Assembly: GCA_048268105.1 (NCBI GenBank)
Contig: JBLWWH010000003.1
Coordinates: 62,001-126,000 of the forward strand
Source of the DNA: Profundicola sp048268105
Lineage (GTDB): Bacteria; Bacteroidota; Bacteroidia; Flavobacteriales; Weeksellaceae
DNA length: 64,000 nt
Direction of reading: 5' to 3'
Below, piece after piece: positions 54,231 through 62,286 of this stretch. The notes under the pieces were generated by a model, which was not told the DNA's origin, did no database searches, and was given only the letters and a program-made list of their open reading frames with translations. Every line of letters starts with the position of its first letter. Position 1 is the stretch's first letter. The position numbers and the translations under genes were made by a program.

Positions 54231-54366
54231 AAAGTTGATTTTATTTAGAAAAATTAAATGTACAATTTAATTTTAAAAACAATGAATAGAAGTTGTAGGT
54301 TGACTGACTTTTAGTTTAAATACAAGCCATTCAATCGATGAAATGAAGAGAATATTATCTGATAGG

Positions 54367-55395
54367 TTAATCCTCTAAGTCCTCAATGAATTCTTGTACC
54401 TTATCTAAAGGTGTTGCCCAGGAGGTAACCAGGCGAATTACATTATGTGTTTCGTCGTAAGTTTGCCAAATATGAAATTCGTATTTTTTTTGTAATTTTT
54501 GAATCAATGTTTTCGGTAGAATTGGAAAAACTTGATTGGACTCGGTGGGAGCTAAAAATTCAAAGCCTTTGTCTTCAATTGCTTTAGACAATACTAATGC
54601 TTGGTGGTTGGCGTATTTGCCCAAATTAAAAAACAAATCATCGGTGAATAATTCTAAAAACTGAATGCCCAACAATCTACCTTTAGCCAATAAAGCACCT
54701 TTTTGTTTTAAAGCAAACCGAAAGTTATTTTGAAGTTCTTTATTGCAAGTTACAATGGCCTCGCCTAATAAAGCTCCATTTTTGGTTCCTCCGATATAGA
54801 ATATGTCCAAGTATTTTGCAATTAATTCAAGGTTTAAATCGTTAGAAGAGGAGGTTAGCGCTGTCCCTAATCTTGCTCCATCCATAAATAGAAGCAAGTC
54901 TTTTTCTTTGCAAAAATTAGAAAGTTCTCTTAATTCTTGATGAGAATATATTGTACCTAATTCTGTTGCATTGGAAATGTAGACCATTCTTGGCAAGACC
55001 TGATGTTCATCTTTATGTGCATCTAAAGTTGGTTGGATTAAGCTTGGGCTTAATTTTCCATCTTCTGTGGGAATAGTTAATACTTTATGTCCTGTAGCTT
55101 CTATAGCGCCAGTTTCGTGAACTTCTATATGTCCAGATTCGGCGGAAATTACCGCTTCATAAGGTTTTAATAAGCTAGAAATCACCACAAGGTTGGCTTG
55201 TGTTCCACCCGATACGAAATGAATTACTGCAGCTGGAAGTTTAAGCTTCTTGTGAATTAATGCTTTTGCTCTATTAGAGAAGACATCTTGACCATAATTG
55301 GCGTTAGCAGTTTGCTCGAAATTGGTTTCGATGAGTTTTTTGAGAATATGTGGATGACAGCCTTCGCTGTAGTCGTCTTTAAATGAATATTTCAT
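54367..55395 (-). CDS. Low-specificity L-threonine aldolase-like PLP enzyme
   Basis: 342 residues from ATG 55395 (MKYSFKDDYSEGCHP). The fold-type I aldolase/beta-eliminating lyase motifs are SFKDDYSEGCHPHIL, FVSGGTQANLVVIS, FMDGARLGTAL and the PLP-lysine loop IGGTKNGALLGEA. It would cleave L-threonine (or allo-threonine) to glycine and acetaldehyde. The open frame runs 60 residues further upstream, but that part passes through an inverted-repeat element and has no family likeness, so I reject it. Confidence 0.9.
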   Translation of the reverse strand: MKYSFKDDYSEGCHPHILKKLIETNFEQTANANYGQDVFSNRAKALIHKKLKLPAAVIHFVSGGTQANLVVISSLLKPYEAVISAESGHIEVHETGAIEATGHKVLTIPTEDGKLSPSLIQPTLDAHKDEHQVLPRMVYISNATELGTIYSHQELRELSNFCKEKDLLLFMDGARLGTALTSSSNDLNLELIAKYLDIFYIGGTKNGALLGEAIVTCNKELQNNFRFALKQKGALLAKGRLLGIQFLELFTDDLFFNLGKYANHQALVLSKAIEDKGFEFLAPTESNQVFPILPKTLIQKLQKKYEFHIWQTYDETHNVIRLVTSWATPLDKVQEFIEDLED

Positions 55396-55439
55396 GAGTT
55401 GATTTGAAAGGATAAAATTAATGTCAAATGCTGAGGTGT

Positions 55440-55592
55440 GCAAACGGAGCTGCGACAAGGATTGACGTGGAAATCCTAGGCTTGTGGGTAAGCAACAAAG
55501 CACGAAATACAAGAGTAGAACGGAGTGAACTCCTTGTATGAGTTGCTTTGTCTTGTCCACGGGTATAGATTGCAACGAAAGCCTGTTTTTGC
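55440..55592. repeat. Intergenic inverted-repeat element with central hairpin
   Basis: The central hairpin pairs ACAAAGCA (55495-55502) with TGCTTTGT (55544-55551) and ATACAAG with CTTGTAT, with an AGT/ACT block inside. Outer blocks GACGTGGAAATCCTAGGC and GCAACGAAAGCCTG form weaker pairs. It resembles REP-like intergenic elements of flavobacteria (recalled, unchecked). The rest of the gap (55593-55716) holds only AT-rich sequence and a run of A. Confidence 0.5.
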
Positions 55593-55716
55593 TTTTTTGA
55601 TGATGAATTGCTTGTGGTGAGCTAGAGAAATCGAATTCGCTAAATTCATTGTGGAGTTAGAATAAAGCAAAAAAAAAAGCAAAAGTCGCCCAAAAGTAAA
55701 TCAGGAAATTAAACCA

Positions 55717-55750
55717 TAAAAAAACGCTGCGAATCTCTCACAGCGTTTCT
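55717..55750 (-). terminator. Intrinsic terminator of the 55.8-kb lipoprotein gene
   Basis: Stem AAACGCTG/CAGCGTTT with an 11-base loop; T-run on the minus strand. Confidence 0.75.
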
Positions 55751-55816
55751 ATCAAAAATATAATATTATGACAACTTCATAAGTTAGACGTGAAGTTGAA
55801 AATATGGTTGCGTCAA

Positions 55817-56779
55817 TTAATTGGTAGCTTGGTTAATTAAGCTAGTTAACTGAGACATTGAGCCAGGCGTAACATCTACGGTGAACTCGTCGTCGCCTGC
55901 AACTGTAATGTCCGTTGAACCGATAAGAAGTTGGTCGTTATTGTCTAAAGCCACGGCTACCAAAGTACCTGTAAGTCCTACTGGTATTGCATTGGCATGT
56001 GTAACGAAACTGTCGCTTTGCTTAGTGTAAATGTTAATTACGCTCGGGAAATCATCTACAATCAGGATCATCATATCTTGGTTGGTTTGGATGTCATCGT
56101 TTGGATTTATAACGGCAGAAAATTGAGTTCTTTCTCCTGGATATTGGTATAGAGCGTCTACGTTTGCCCAATTAAGTTGAAGTCCAGTGTATTGGAAGAT
56201 GTTGTTAGCGCCCATTCCGCTCTCGTTATTTCTCACTTGGGTCCAATTGATAACTTGTTGGCTACCGCCGCTGATGATGTTTCCTGTAAAGTAAGCAGCC
56301 TGTTCAGCATATTCGCCCATGTCTAAGATTACAGGTTGTGTTGCCGTGATTTGACTTGGTTGTACGATGTCCCAATCGCGACCTTCGGCGTCAATAATTT
56401 TCCACCAAAAGTTTCCACCTGTTACTAACATTTCTTGATTGCTTTCGGTTTGAACATTGCTCAAAGCCATTTTGCTTAGCGTAGGATATTCTCTTAAAAC
56501 AACAAATAATTCATCTGGTAATTCGTTGCTTCCCAACACACAAGAGTTTGCAGGAATATTGATTTGAACGCCAAAAGTACCAGATATATTACTGTCCTCT
56601 AGCGGGTTAAAAGCTATGGTGTCTGTAGGTGCATTTTCGTGTTTGATGATGTCTGCTAATCGCGTGTATATCTCTGGATTGTTAGCGCCTCCGCCACTTC
56701 CAAAGTATGCTTCATTGTCTACACAAGATTGTAGCGTGAAGAAAATAAGGGCTAGAAGTGTAAGATTTCTAAATTTCAT
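55817..56779 (-). CDS. Lipoprotein of unknown function
   Basis: 320 residues. The lipoprotein signal MKFRNLTLLALIFFTLQSC ends in lipobox LQSC. A Gly/Asn-rich linker precedes beta-rich segments. The stretch SGTFGVQINIPANSCVLG resembles the start of a ZU5-like or carboxypeptidase-like beta domain (weak). No enzyme motif is visible. The next gene upstream on the strand is an MscS channel, 97 bases away. Confidence 0.6.
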   Translation of the reverse strand: MKFRNLTLLALIFFTLQSCVDNEAYFGSGGGANNPEIYTRLADIIKHENAPTDTIAFNPLEDSNISGTFGVQINIPANSCVLGSNELPDELFVVLREYPTLSKMALSNVQTESNQEMLVTGGNFWWKIIDAEGRDWDIVQPSQITATQPVILDMGEYAEQAAYFTGNIISGGSQQVINWTQVRNNESGMGANNIFQYTGLQLNWANVDALYQYPGERTQFSAVINPNDDIQTNQDMMILIVDDFPSVINIYTKQSDSFVTHANAIPVGLTGTLVAVALDNNDQLLIGSTDITVAGDDEFTVDVTPGSMSQLTSLINQATN

Positions 56780-56876
56780 ATGGTTTAATTTTATAAGTTT
56801 CTTTTTTGTTTAGACGATTTGTGATTCTATTGGTTGCGTGAAGCTAAGACGATACATTATATGTAATGATCTTCTC

Positions 56877-57719
56877 TTAAGATTGGAAGTAGCCTCCCTC
56901 TTCTAACGCATATTTAACTTGTTTTATTATTTCACCTTTAACGATAACAGCTTCTTTTTTAAACTCGTAGGTATGAACCCAGAAGTAAACTTTTATTTTT
57001 AAGGAATTCCCGATGAGTTCGTCTTCCGCCACATAATTTTCGTGTTCGTCATCATGAACTACATCTGGATGCTTTTCTAAAATATCATTAATAATATCCT
57101 TTGCACCAATCGTATCGTCGTCACTAGAAATGGTGAGCGCGAAATTCCAGCGGAAAAAGCCATCTTCGGTATAATTAATCACCGGATTTTTAAGTACATC
57201 ACTATTAGGAATATAAACATCGCATCCATCGAAGGTTTTCATTTTGGTATAGCGAAACTCTAAAGACTTAATTTTCCCAAAAAGACTTCCTACTTTCACG
57301 GTGTCGTTGACGTCAAAGGGTCGATTGAAGGCTAAAATAATGCCTGCCAAAAAATTCTCTCCAATATCTCGGAATGCAAAACCAAAAATAACCGCGGAGG
57401 CTCCTAAACCGGTAATGATAAAATTAGTGATCGTCTCTAGACCTGCAGCTTTGAGTGCCCACATCACAGCAAATGTGAAAATGATGATCTTAACGGAATT
57501 AGATAAAAAACGAGACATCAAAGGGTCCTCCGATCTTTTTGAAATTCCTCTTAGGGTGATTTGGCTTAACTTTTTGGCGAGTATATAACCAATAATAACA
57601 ATCAGGATTCCTAAGAGAATTCCTGGAATCTGAGCTAAGAAATCATGCCACGCCTGTTGCAGTGAATCAAGTATGGTGATGCTTGGTTTCTGAGCGTTTA
57701 TATCTTGCGCTTGTATCAT
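56877..57719 (-). CDS. Small-conductance mechanosensitive channel (MscS family)
   Basis: 280 residues, near E. coli MscS length. Three transmembrane helices are followed by the pore-lining segment GLGASAVIFGFAFRDIGENFLAGI, the beta domain FDVNDTVKVG and a C-terminal alpha/beta domain. It releases solutes on hypo-osmotic shock. The gene follows the GH13 gene after 23 bases and is probably cotranscribed with it. Confidence 0.92.
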   Translation of the reverse strand: MIQAQDINAQKPSITILDSLQQAWHDFLAQIPGILLGILIVIIGYILAKKLSQITLRGISKRSEDPLMSRFLSNSVKIIIFTFAVMWALKAAGLETITNFIITGLGASAVIFGFAFRDIGENFLAGIILAFNRPFDVNDTVKVGSLFGKIKSLEFRYTKMKTFDGCDVYIPNSDVLKNPVINYTEDGFFRWNFALTISSDDDTIGAKDIINDILEKHPDVVHDDEHENYVAEDELIGNSLKIKVYFWVHTYEFKKEAVIVKGEIIKQVKYALEEGGYFQS

Positions 57720-57742
57720 TTGACAAAAATAGGTATTTTAAT

Positions 57743-59659
57743 TTAGGCTTGCGGAATTAGAATCATTGCTGTACGTGCCGCAAGACTGACTTCTACAAAT
57801 CCATCCTTAATTTCATGTTTTTTATTTAAAATAGCATCATAATAATATGCAGCTGATGTAGCCACAGGAATTCTAATCTTTTGTGTCTGATTCGAATTAT
57901 TAAATGCTGAAATAACTTCGGTTTCTTGGTCATAGCGATTATAAACAAGAACATCTTTTTTATCATCCACTACTAGAAATTTAAGTTCGCCATGAGACAA
58001 CACCGGGTGGTCTTTTCTGATTTGGATCAATTTCTTGTAGTAATCAAATAAATCATTATTAAAGACTACTTTATCTCTAGGTCTTTCTAGATTGAGAGGA
58101 TGTGCAACTTCATCTTCAAATTTAATGTCTTTCCATAGCAAAGGTTTGCGACAACTGGGATCGTCTGCACCCCACATTCCCATTTCGTCGCCTGCCCAAA
58201 TATGTGGTGCACCTATATAGGTATACTGTTGTGCTAGTAATAGTTTTAAAGTTTGATAAGTTTCTGCATCAGGCTTATGAATTTTATAATTCTTGTTGTC
58301 ATCGGGCTTCGCTTGATATTTGTATAAATTCTTATTGAAAAGAGAAGTTAGAACCCTTGGCGAATCATGCCCAGAGACTAAATTCATCATAGCATAATTA
58401 TTTTCTGGATGTAAGTTTTCTCGCTGAGCCTCTAATTGTTGAACAAATTTAGAAGCTTCTAACTTACTGGGCGATGCATTAAAAAACTGACGAACCGAAC
58501 GATACCAGCGATAGTTCATTACCGCATCGAATACGTCGCCTTCAAGAAATGGTTTAGGGTCAAGAAGTTTATGAGGATAATCCTCCCACCACACTTCTCC
58601 TATGAGATAAGCCTCGGGTTTTACTGACTTTACAACTTCTCTGTATTCTCGCCAAAAGCCAAGTGGAACCTCAGCGGCTACGTCTAATCGAAAACCATCC
58701 ACACCATCATCGGTATTGCCATCATTATTTGGGTCTAACCATCTTTTAGTAATATTGAAAATTAAATCCTTAGCTTCTTGACTCGAAATATTTCCTTCGA
58801 AAGCGTTAATTCCTTTTTTGTGATCTTGTTTCTGCGTTTCCTTTAGTTCGGGTAAGCTTTTTACATTAAGCCAACCATCATAATCGAATTCATTTTTTTC
58901 AGTGTCGGGATCGTCAAATGATTTAATCCAATACCAATCTTTGTAGACTGATTTTTCTTGATTTTTAAGGATATCTTGCCATGCCCAAAAAGTATTTCCG
59001 GTGTGATTCCAGGAATAGTCCAAAATAATTTTAATATCTCTTTGGTGTAATTCTTTGATGAGCTTTAAAAACATTTTATCTGCACCCGTCATTTTCCATG
59101 TAGATGGATCTAATGGATCTTCGCTTTCCATGATTTCTAAATCCTCCTCTGGTGTTGGCCCAAAATTGCGATCGATATGTCGCCAATATCGTGCATCATA
59201 TTTATGTAGTGAAGGTGCGTCATTTAATGGATTAAAGTAAATAGCTGTAACGCCCAACTCTTCGAGATAATCTAATTTATCTAAAACACCTTGTAAGTCG
59301 CCACCATATCTTCTCAGTTGAGATTTTTGTCCAAAAGTTTTAAAGCCATCGTGAGCTGCTTTTTGTTCCTCGGTGATATTTTGAATGTAGTCATCATCCT
59401 TATACCAATCATGTCCCCAATCTGTAATTTTCCAGCCGTCCGGAACAAAATCAGGATAAGCACCAGCGATATCTTTTGGTGTAGGATCGTTGCTAGGGTC
59501 TCCGTTTCTGAATCTTTCAACGAAGATTTGATACCAAATAGCTTCTTTGCTCCAGGCTGGAACTTCTCCAATTTTAAGCGTTTTTTGGGGTGAATTTTGG
59601 GTGGTAGCACAAGCGCTAAATGTTGCGATAATTAGGATTAAAATGGGCTTGTAATTCAT
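57743..59659 (-). CDS. GH13 family alpha-amylase-type glycosidase, lipoprotein
   Basis: 638 residues. The lipoprotein signal MNYKPILILIIATFSAC puts the enzyme in the envelope. The (beta/alpha)8 barrel motifs are WYQIFVERFRNGD, VTAIYFNPLND, DGVDGFRLDVAAEVP (nucleophile Asp), AYLIGEVWWEDYP (acid/base Glu) and SGHDSPRV. A C-terminal beta domain ends the protein. Substrates would be maltooligosaccharides, pullulan or cyclodextrin. It precedes the MscS gene by 23 bases; neighbouring SusC/SusD genes are not seen. Confidence 0.9.
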   Translation of the reverse strand: MNYKPILILIIATFSACATTQNSPQKTLKIGEVPAWSKEAIWYQIFVERFRNGDPSNDPTPKDIAGAYPDFVPDGWKITDWGHDWYKDDDYIQNITEEQKAAHDGFKTFGQKSQLRRYGGDLQGVLDKLDYLEELGVTAIYFNPLNDAPSLHKYDARYWRHIDRNFGPTPEEDLEIMESEDPLDPSTWKMTGADKMFLKLIKELHQRDIKIILDYSWNHTGNTFWAWQDILKNQEKSVYKDWYWIKSFDDPDTEKNEFDYDGWLNVKSLPELKETQKQDHKKGINAFEGNISSQEAKDLIFNITKRWLDPNNDGNTDDGVDGFRLDVAAEVPLGFWREYREVVKSVKPEAYLIGEVWWEDYPHKLLDPKPFLEGDVFDAVMNYRWYRSVRQFFNASPSKLEASKFVQQLEAQRENLHPENNYAMMNLVSGHDSPRVLTSLFNKNLYKYQAKPDDNKNYKIHKPDAETYQTLKLLLAQQYTYIGAPHIWAGDEMGMWGADDPSCRKPLLWKDIKFEDEVAHPLNLERPRDKVVFNNDLFDYYKKLIQIRKDHPVLSHGELKFLVVDDKKDVLVYNRYDQETEVISAFNNSNQTQKIRIPVATSAAYYYDAILNKKHEIKDGFVEVSLAARTAMILIPQA

Positions 59660-59765
59660 AATTCGTAAATATATTTTACTAATTTAAGTTTAAAATATTG
59701 ATTTAATAAATTAATCAGAACAAAATTAAATTAGCTGAAGTGTCTATTTTATTTTAACCTTTTGT

Positions 59766-59773
59766 TATATTTG
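59766..59773 (+). promoter_or_regulatory. -7 element of the E2 gene
   Basis: TATATTTG, 21 bases before the ATG. No clear -33 TTG. Confidence 0.5.
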
Positions 59774-59794
59774 TAATTAATCAAATTTCTTAAG

Positions 59795-61129
59795 ATGGCT
59801 GAATATAAATTATTGTTGCCTGCCATGGGCGAAGGTGTAATGGAAGCTACAGTTACGGACTGGCTTAAAAACGTAGGAGACACCGTAGAAGAAGATGAAT
59901 CTGTTGTGGAAATTGCTACCGACAAGGTGGATAGTGATGTTCCAACACCTGTTTCTGGCGTTATTAAAGAAATTTTAGTGCAAAAAGATGAGGTTGCGAA
60001 AATTGGTGAGCCTTTAGCCATTCTAGAGGTAGAAGGCGAAGGGTCTAATGATTCTGCGCAAGCAGAAGCTCCAGCCAGTGAACAAATTGTAGCGGCAGAA
60101 GAGGTTCAGAAAGAAGTGGCAGAACTTCAAGCGCCTTTAGAAGCAGCTAAATCAGAGAAAATCACTTCAGATGATGCGAATTTCTATTCTCCATTGGTGA
60201 AGTCAATTGCAGAAAAAGAAGGTATTTCTCAGGCTGAATTAAGTCAAATCCAAGGAAGTGGTTTAGGTGGAAGAGTGAACAAAGACGATATTCAGAAATA
60301 TTTAGAAAATCGTAAAGCAGCTCCTGCAGCTACTCCAGCAGCATCTCAACCTAAAGCAGCAATGTCTGCGCCGCAAACCCCACAGCCTGCTGTTAGTCAG
60401 CCGGTGGTAAGCCCAGGTCAGAATCACGAAATCATAGAAATGGACCGTATGCGTAAGCTTATTGCCAATCACATGGTACATAGTTTACAAACTGCGCCAC
60501 ATGTTTCTTCTTTCGTTGAAACGGATATGACTAAGATTTGGAATTGGAGAAATAAGCATAAAAATAGTTTCTTGAAGAGAGAAGGAGAGAAGTTGACCTT
60601 TATGCCAATTATTGTGGAAGCTATTGTTAAGGCAATTAAAGATTTCCCAATGATTAATGTATCTGTGGATGGTGATAACATTATTGTTAAGAAAGACATT
60701 AATATTGGTGTCGCAACGGCTCGTCCAGATGGGAACTTGATTGTTCCAGTAATTAAAAATGCAGATCAATATAACTTGGCTGGATTGGCTAAGAAGATTA
60801 ATGACTTAGCAGAAAGAGCAAGAATCAATAACTTGAAACCAGACGAAATTCAAGGAGGTACTTATACTATTTCTAATATCGGTAGTTTCGGAAATATTTT
60901 AGGAACGCCAATTATTAATCAACCACAAGTTGCTATTATGGCGATTGGTGCGATTGAGAAAAAACCTGCTGTAGTTTCTACGCCAGAAGGTGATATGATT
61001 GGTATCCGTCAGAAAATGTATTTATCACATTCTTATGATCACAGAGTTGTAGATGGTGCATTAGGAGGTATGTTTGTGAAACGAGTGTCTGATTATTTAG
61101 AGAAATTTGACGTAGATCAAGACGTTTAA
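59795..61129 (+). CDS. 2-oxoacid dehydrogenase E2 (dihydrolipoamide acyltransferase)
   Basis: 444 residues. An N-terminal lipoyl domain has EIATDKVDSDVPTP with lipoyl Lys44. An Ala/Glu/Gln linker, a peripheral E1/E3-binding domain (YSPLVKSIAEKEGI...GLGGRV), an Ala/Pro-rich linker and the catalytic acyltransferase domain follow; its active site is SYDHRVVDG. The single lipoyl domain and TDKVDSDV context suit a branched-chain 2-oxoacid E2 in Bacteroidota rather than pyruvate E2; 2-oxoglutarate is not excluded. No E1 or E3 gene is adjacent. Confidence 0.88.
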   Translation: MAEYKLLLPAMGEGVMEATVTDWLKNVGDTVEEDESVVEIATDKVDSDVPTPVSGVIKEILVQKDEVAKIGEPLAILEVEGEGSNDSAQAEAPASEQIVAAEEVQKEVAELQAPLEAAKSEKITSDDANFYSPLVKSIAEKEGISQAELSQIQGSGLGGRVNKDDIQKYLENRKAAPAATPAASQPKAAMSAPQTPQPAVSQPVVSPGQNHEIIEMDRMRKLIANHMVHSLQTAPHVSSFVETDMTKIWNWRNKHKNSFLKREGEKLTFMPIIVEAIVKAIKDFPMINVSVDGDNIIVKKDINIGVATARPDGNLIVPVIKNADQYNLAGLAKKINDLAERARINNLKPDEIQGGTYTISNIGSFGNILGTPIINQPQVAIMAIGAIEKKPAVVSTPEGDMIGIRQKMYLSHSYDHRVVDGALGGMFVKRVSDYLEKFDVDQDV

Positions 61130-61154
61130 GAATATTTTATTTAAAGAATATAAA

Positions 61155-61184
61155 AGAAGCCCTTTTCAATCGAAAAGGGCTTCT
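61155..61184. terminator. Bidirectional terminator between the E2 gene and the 61.2-kb gene
   Basis: A perfect 13-pair stem AGAAGCCCTTTTC/GAAAAGGGCTTCT style hairpin between convergent genes; the T-run is weak on the plus strand. Confidence 0.75.
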
Positions 61185-61210
61185 GTCATTTATAAAATTT
61201 TAATTAAATT

Positions 61211-61711
61211 CTATTCGTGCCAAAATAGTAAAAATGGTAATCTAAGGCTTAGTCCTAATTTCAGCCCATCTAAATCTACATGCTTATGTTGATTGAATTC
61301 AAAGCCATAGCCCACGCTTAAGTCAATTAAATCTACTATCGAAATACCAACTTCGGGCGTAATGTGCCAAGGAGAAATCGAGGTTCTCATTACCCAAAAA
61401 GCAGAATTAAAATTACTAGAATAAGGGTCGATAGCAGAATCTTTAATATTCCATAAATAACCAACTTGAGCTTCTGGGATAGCAATAAACTTATCTTGGC
61501 TTAAACCAAGATTGGCCGTGGCACCTAAATCGATGATGTCATCATTAGGGCGTACCAAATAGGTATTTAAACCAGTTTCTAAGTAATTGAGATTATGGTA
61601 GGTATAACCAATATTAAACAGGTAATAAGCCGTAAAATCTTGATATTCTATTTCTTGTGCTTTTGCATTGAAACAAAAGATAAGCAAAACTATAATCCAT
61701 GCTTTTTTCAT
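61211..61711 (-). CDS. Small exported beta-rich (outer-membrane-like) protein
   Basis: 166 residues from ATG 61711, where MKKAWIIVLLIFCFNAKAQ forms a signal peptide; the frame is open 14 codons further upstream without meaning. The mature part has alternating strands with aromatic girdle residues (YLFNIGYTYHNLNYLETGL, VGYGFEFNQHKHVDL, GLSLRLPFLLFW). A terminal aromatic close to the C-terminus fits an outer-membrane barrel of about eight strands. Function unknown. Confidence 0.65.
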   Translation of the reverse strand: MKKAWIIVLLIFCFNAKAQEIEYQDFTAYYLFNIGYTYHNLNYLETGLNTYLVRPNDDIIDLGATANLGLSQDKFIAIPEAQVGYLWNIKDSAIDPYSSNFNSAFWVMRTSISPWHITPEVGISIVDLIDLSVGYGFEFNQHKHVDLDGLKLGLSLRLPFLLFWHE

Positions 61712-61772
61712 GAAACGAAGATAATAAAAATTGAAAGCAGTTTGATTGAGCATCCTTATAAAGAAGTTAATT

Positions 61773-62249
61773 TTAATCTTCAGATTTCATTAATTTACTC
61801 ATAAAGGCTACCAATTCATTTTCGGTGAGTTGTGTTTTAGCATTCACAAAGATGAGGTTGTTTGAACCTTGTAGTGCTACTACAACATTCTTTACAGCTT
61901 TTCCTCGGTTTTGAGCGCTAACATTAATGTTCATTCCATTCCTATTAACATTAAACCAATTCTCGAAGCCATCTTTGGTAAGTGCGGATTGAATATCCTT
62001 TTTTACCATGTCGTGTTTAGCATCATTCAAATCTTGTAAACTAAGCACGCGAACTGATTTTACTTTTTCTTTAAAGGCGTTGAATTCTTGATCATCGTCC
62101 AACATAAGAGATGCTAGAAATAAAGGCGCTTTAAAACTCATCGCGTTTTCTGTATTTTGATATCTATCGTAGAAGTTATTGACGTTGTACTGTGTTTTAC
62201 AAGCGCTAATGGAAAATATTAAAATAAATAAAATTATTAGTTTTTTCAT
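61773..62249 (-). CDS. DUF4252-like lipoprotein
   Basis: 158 residues. Lipoprotein signal MKKLIILFILIFSISAC with the lipidated Cys at 17. The remainder resembles DUF4252 of Bacteroidota: NNFYDRYQNTENAMSF near the start, SVRVLSLQDLND in the middle and VALQGSNNLIFVNAKTQL towards the end. The function is unknown. It lies 37 bases downstream of dxs and may share its transcript. Confidence 0.75.
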   Translation of the reverse strand: MKKLIILFILIFSISACKTQYNVNNFYDRYQNTENAMSFKAPLFLASLMLDDDQEFNAFKEKVKSVRVLSLQDLNDAKHDMVKKDIQSALTKDGFENWFNVNRNGMNINVSAQNRGKAVKNVVVALQGSNNLIFVNAKTQLTENELVAFMSKLMKSED

Positions 62250-62286
62250 GGCGATTTGGTTTTGTTTTGACTAAGCTATATTTAAC

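Noticed and set aside
55396..55575. 60-residue N-terminal extension of the aldolase
   Set aside because: It is the translation of an intergenic hairpin element; the family begins at the later ATG.
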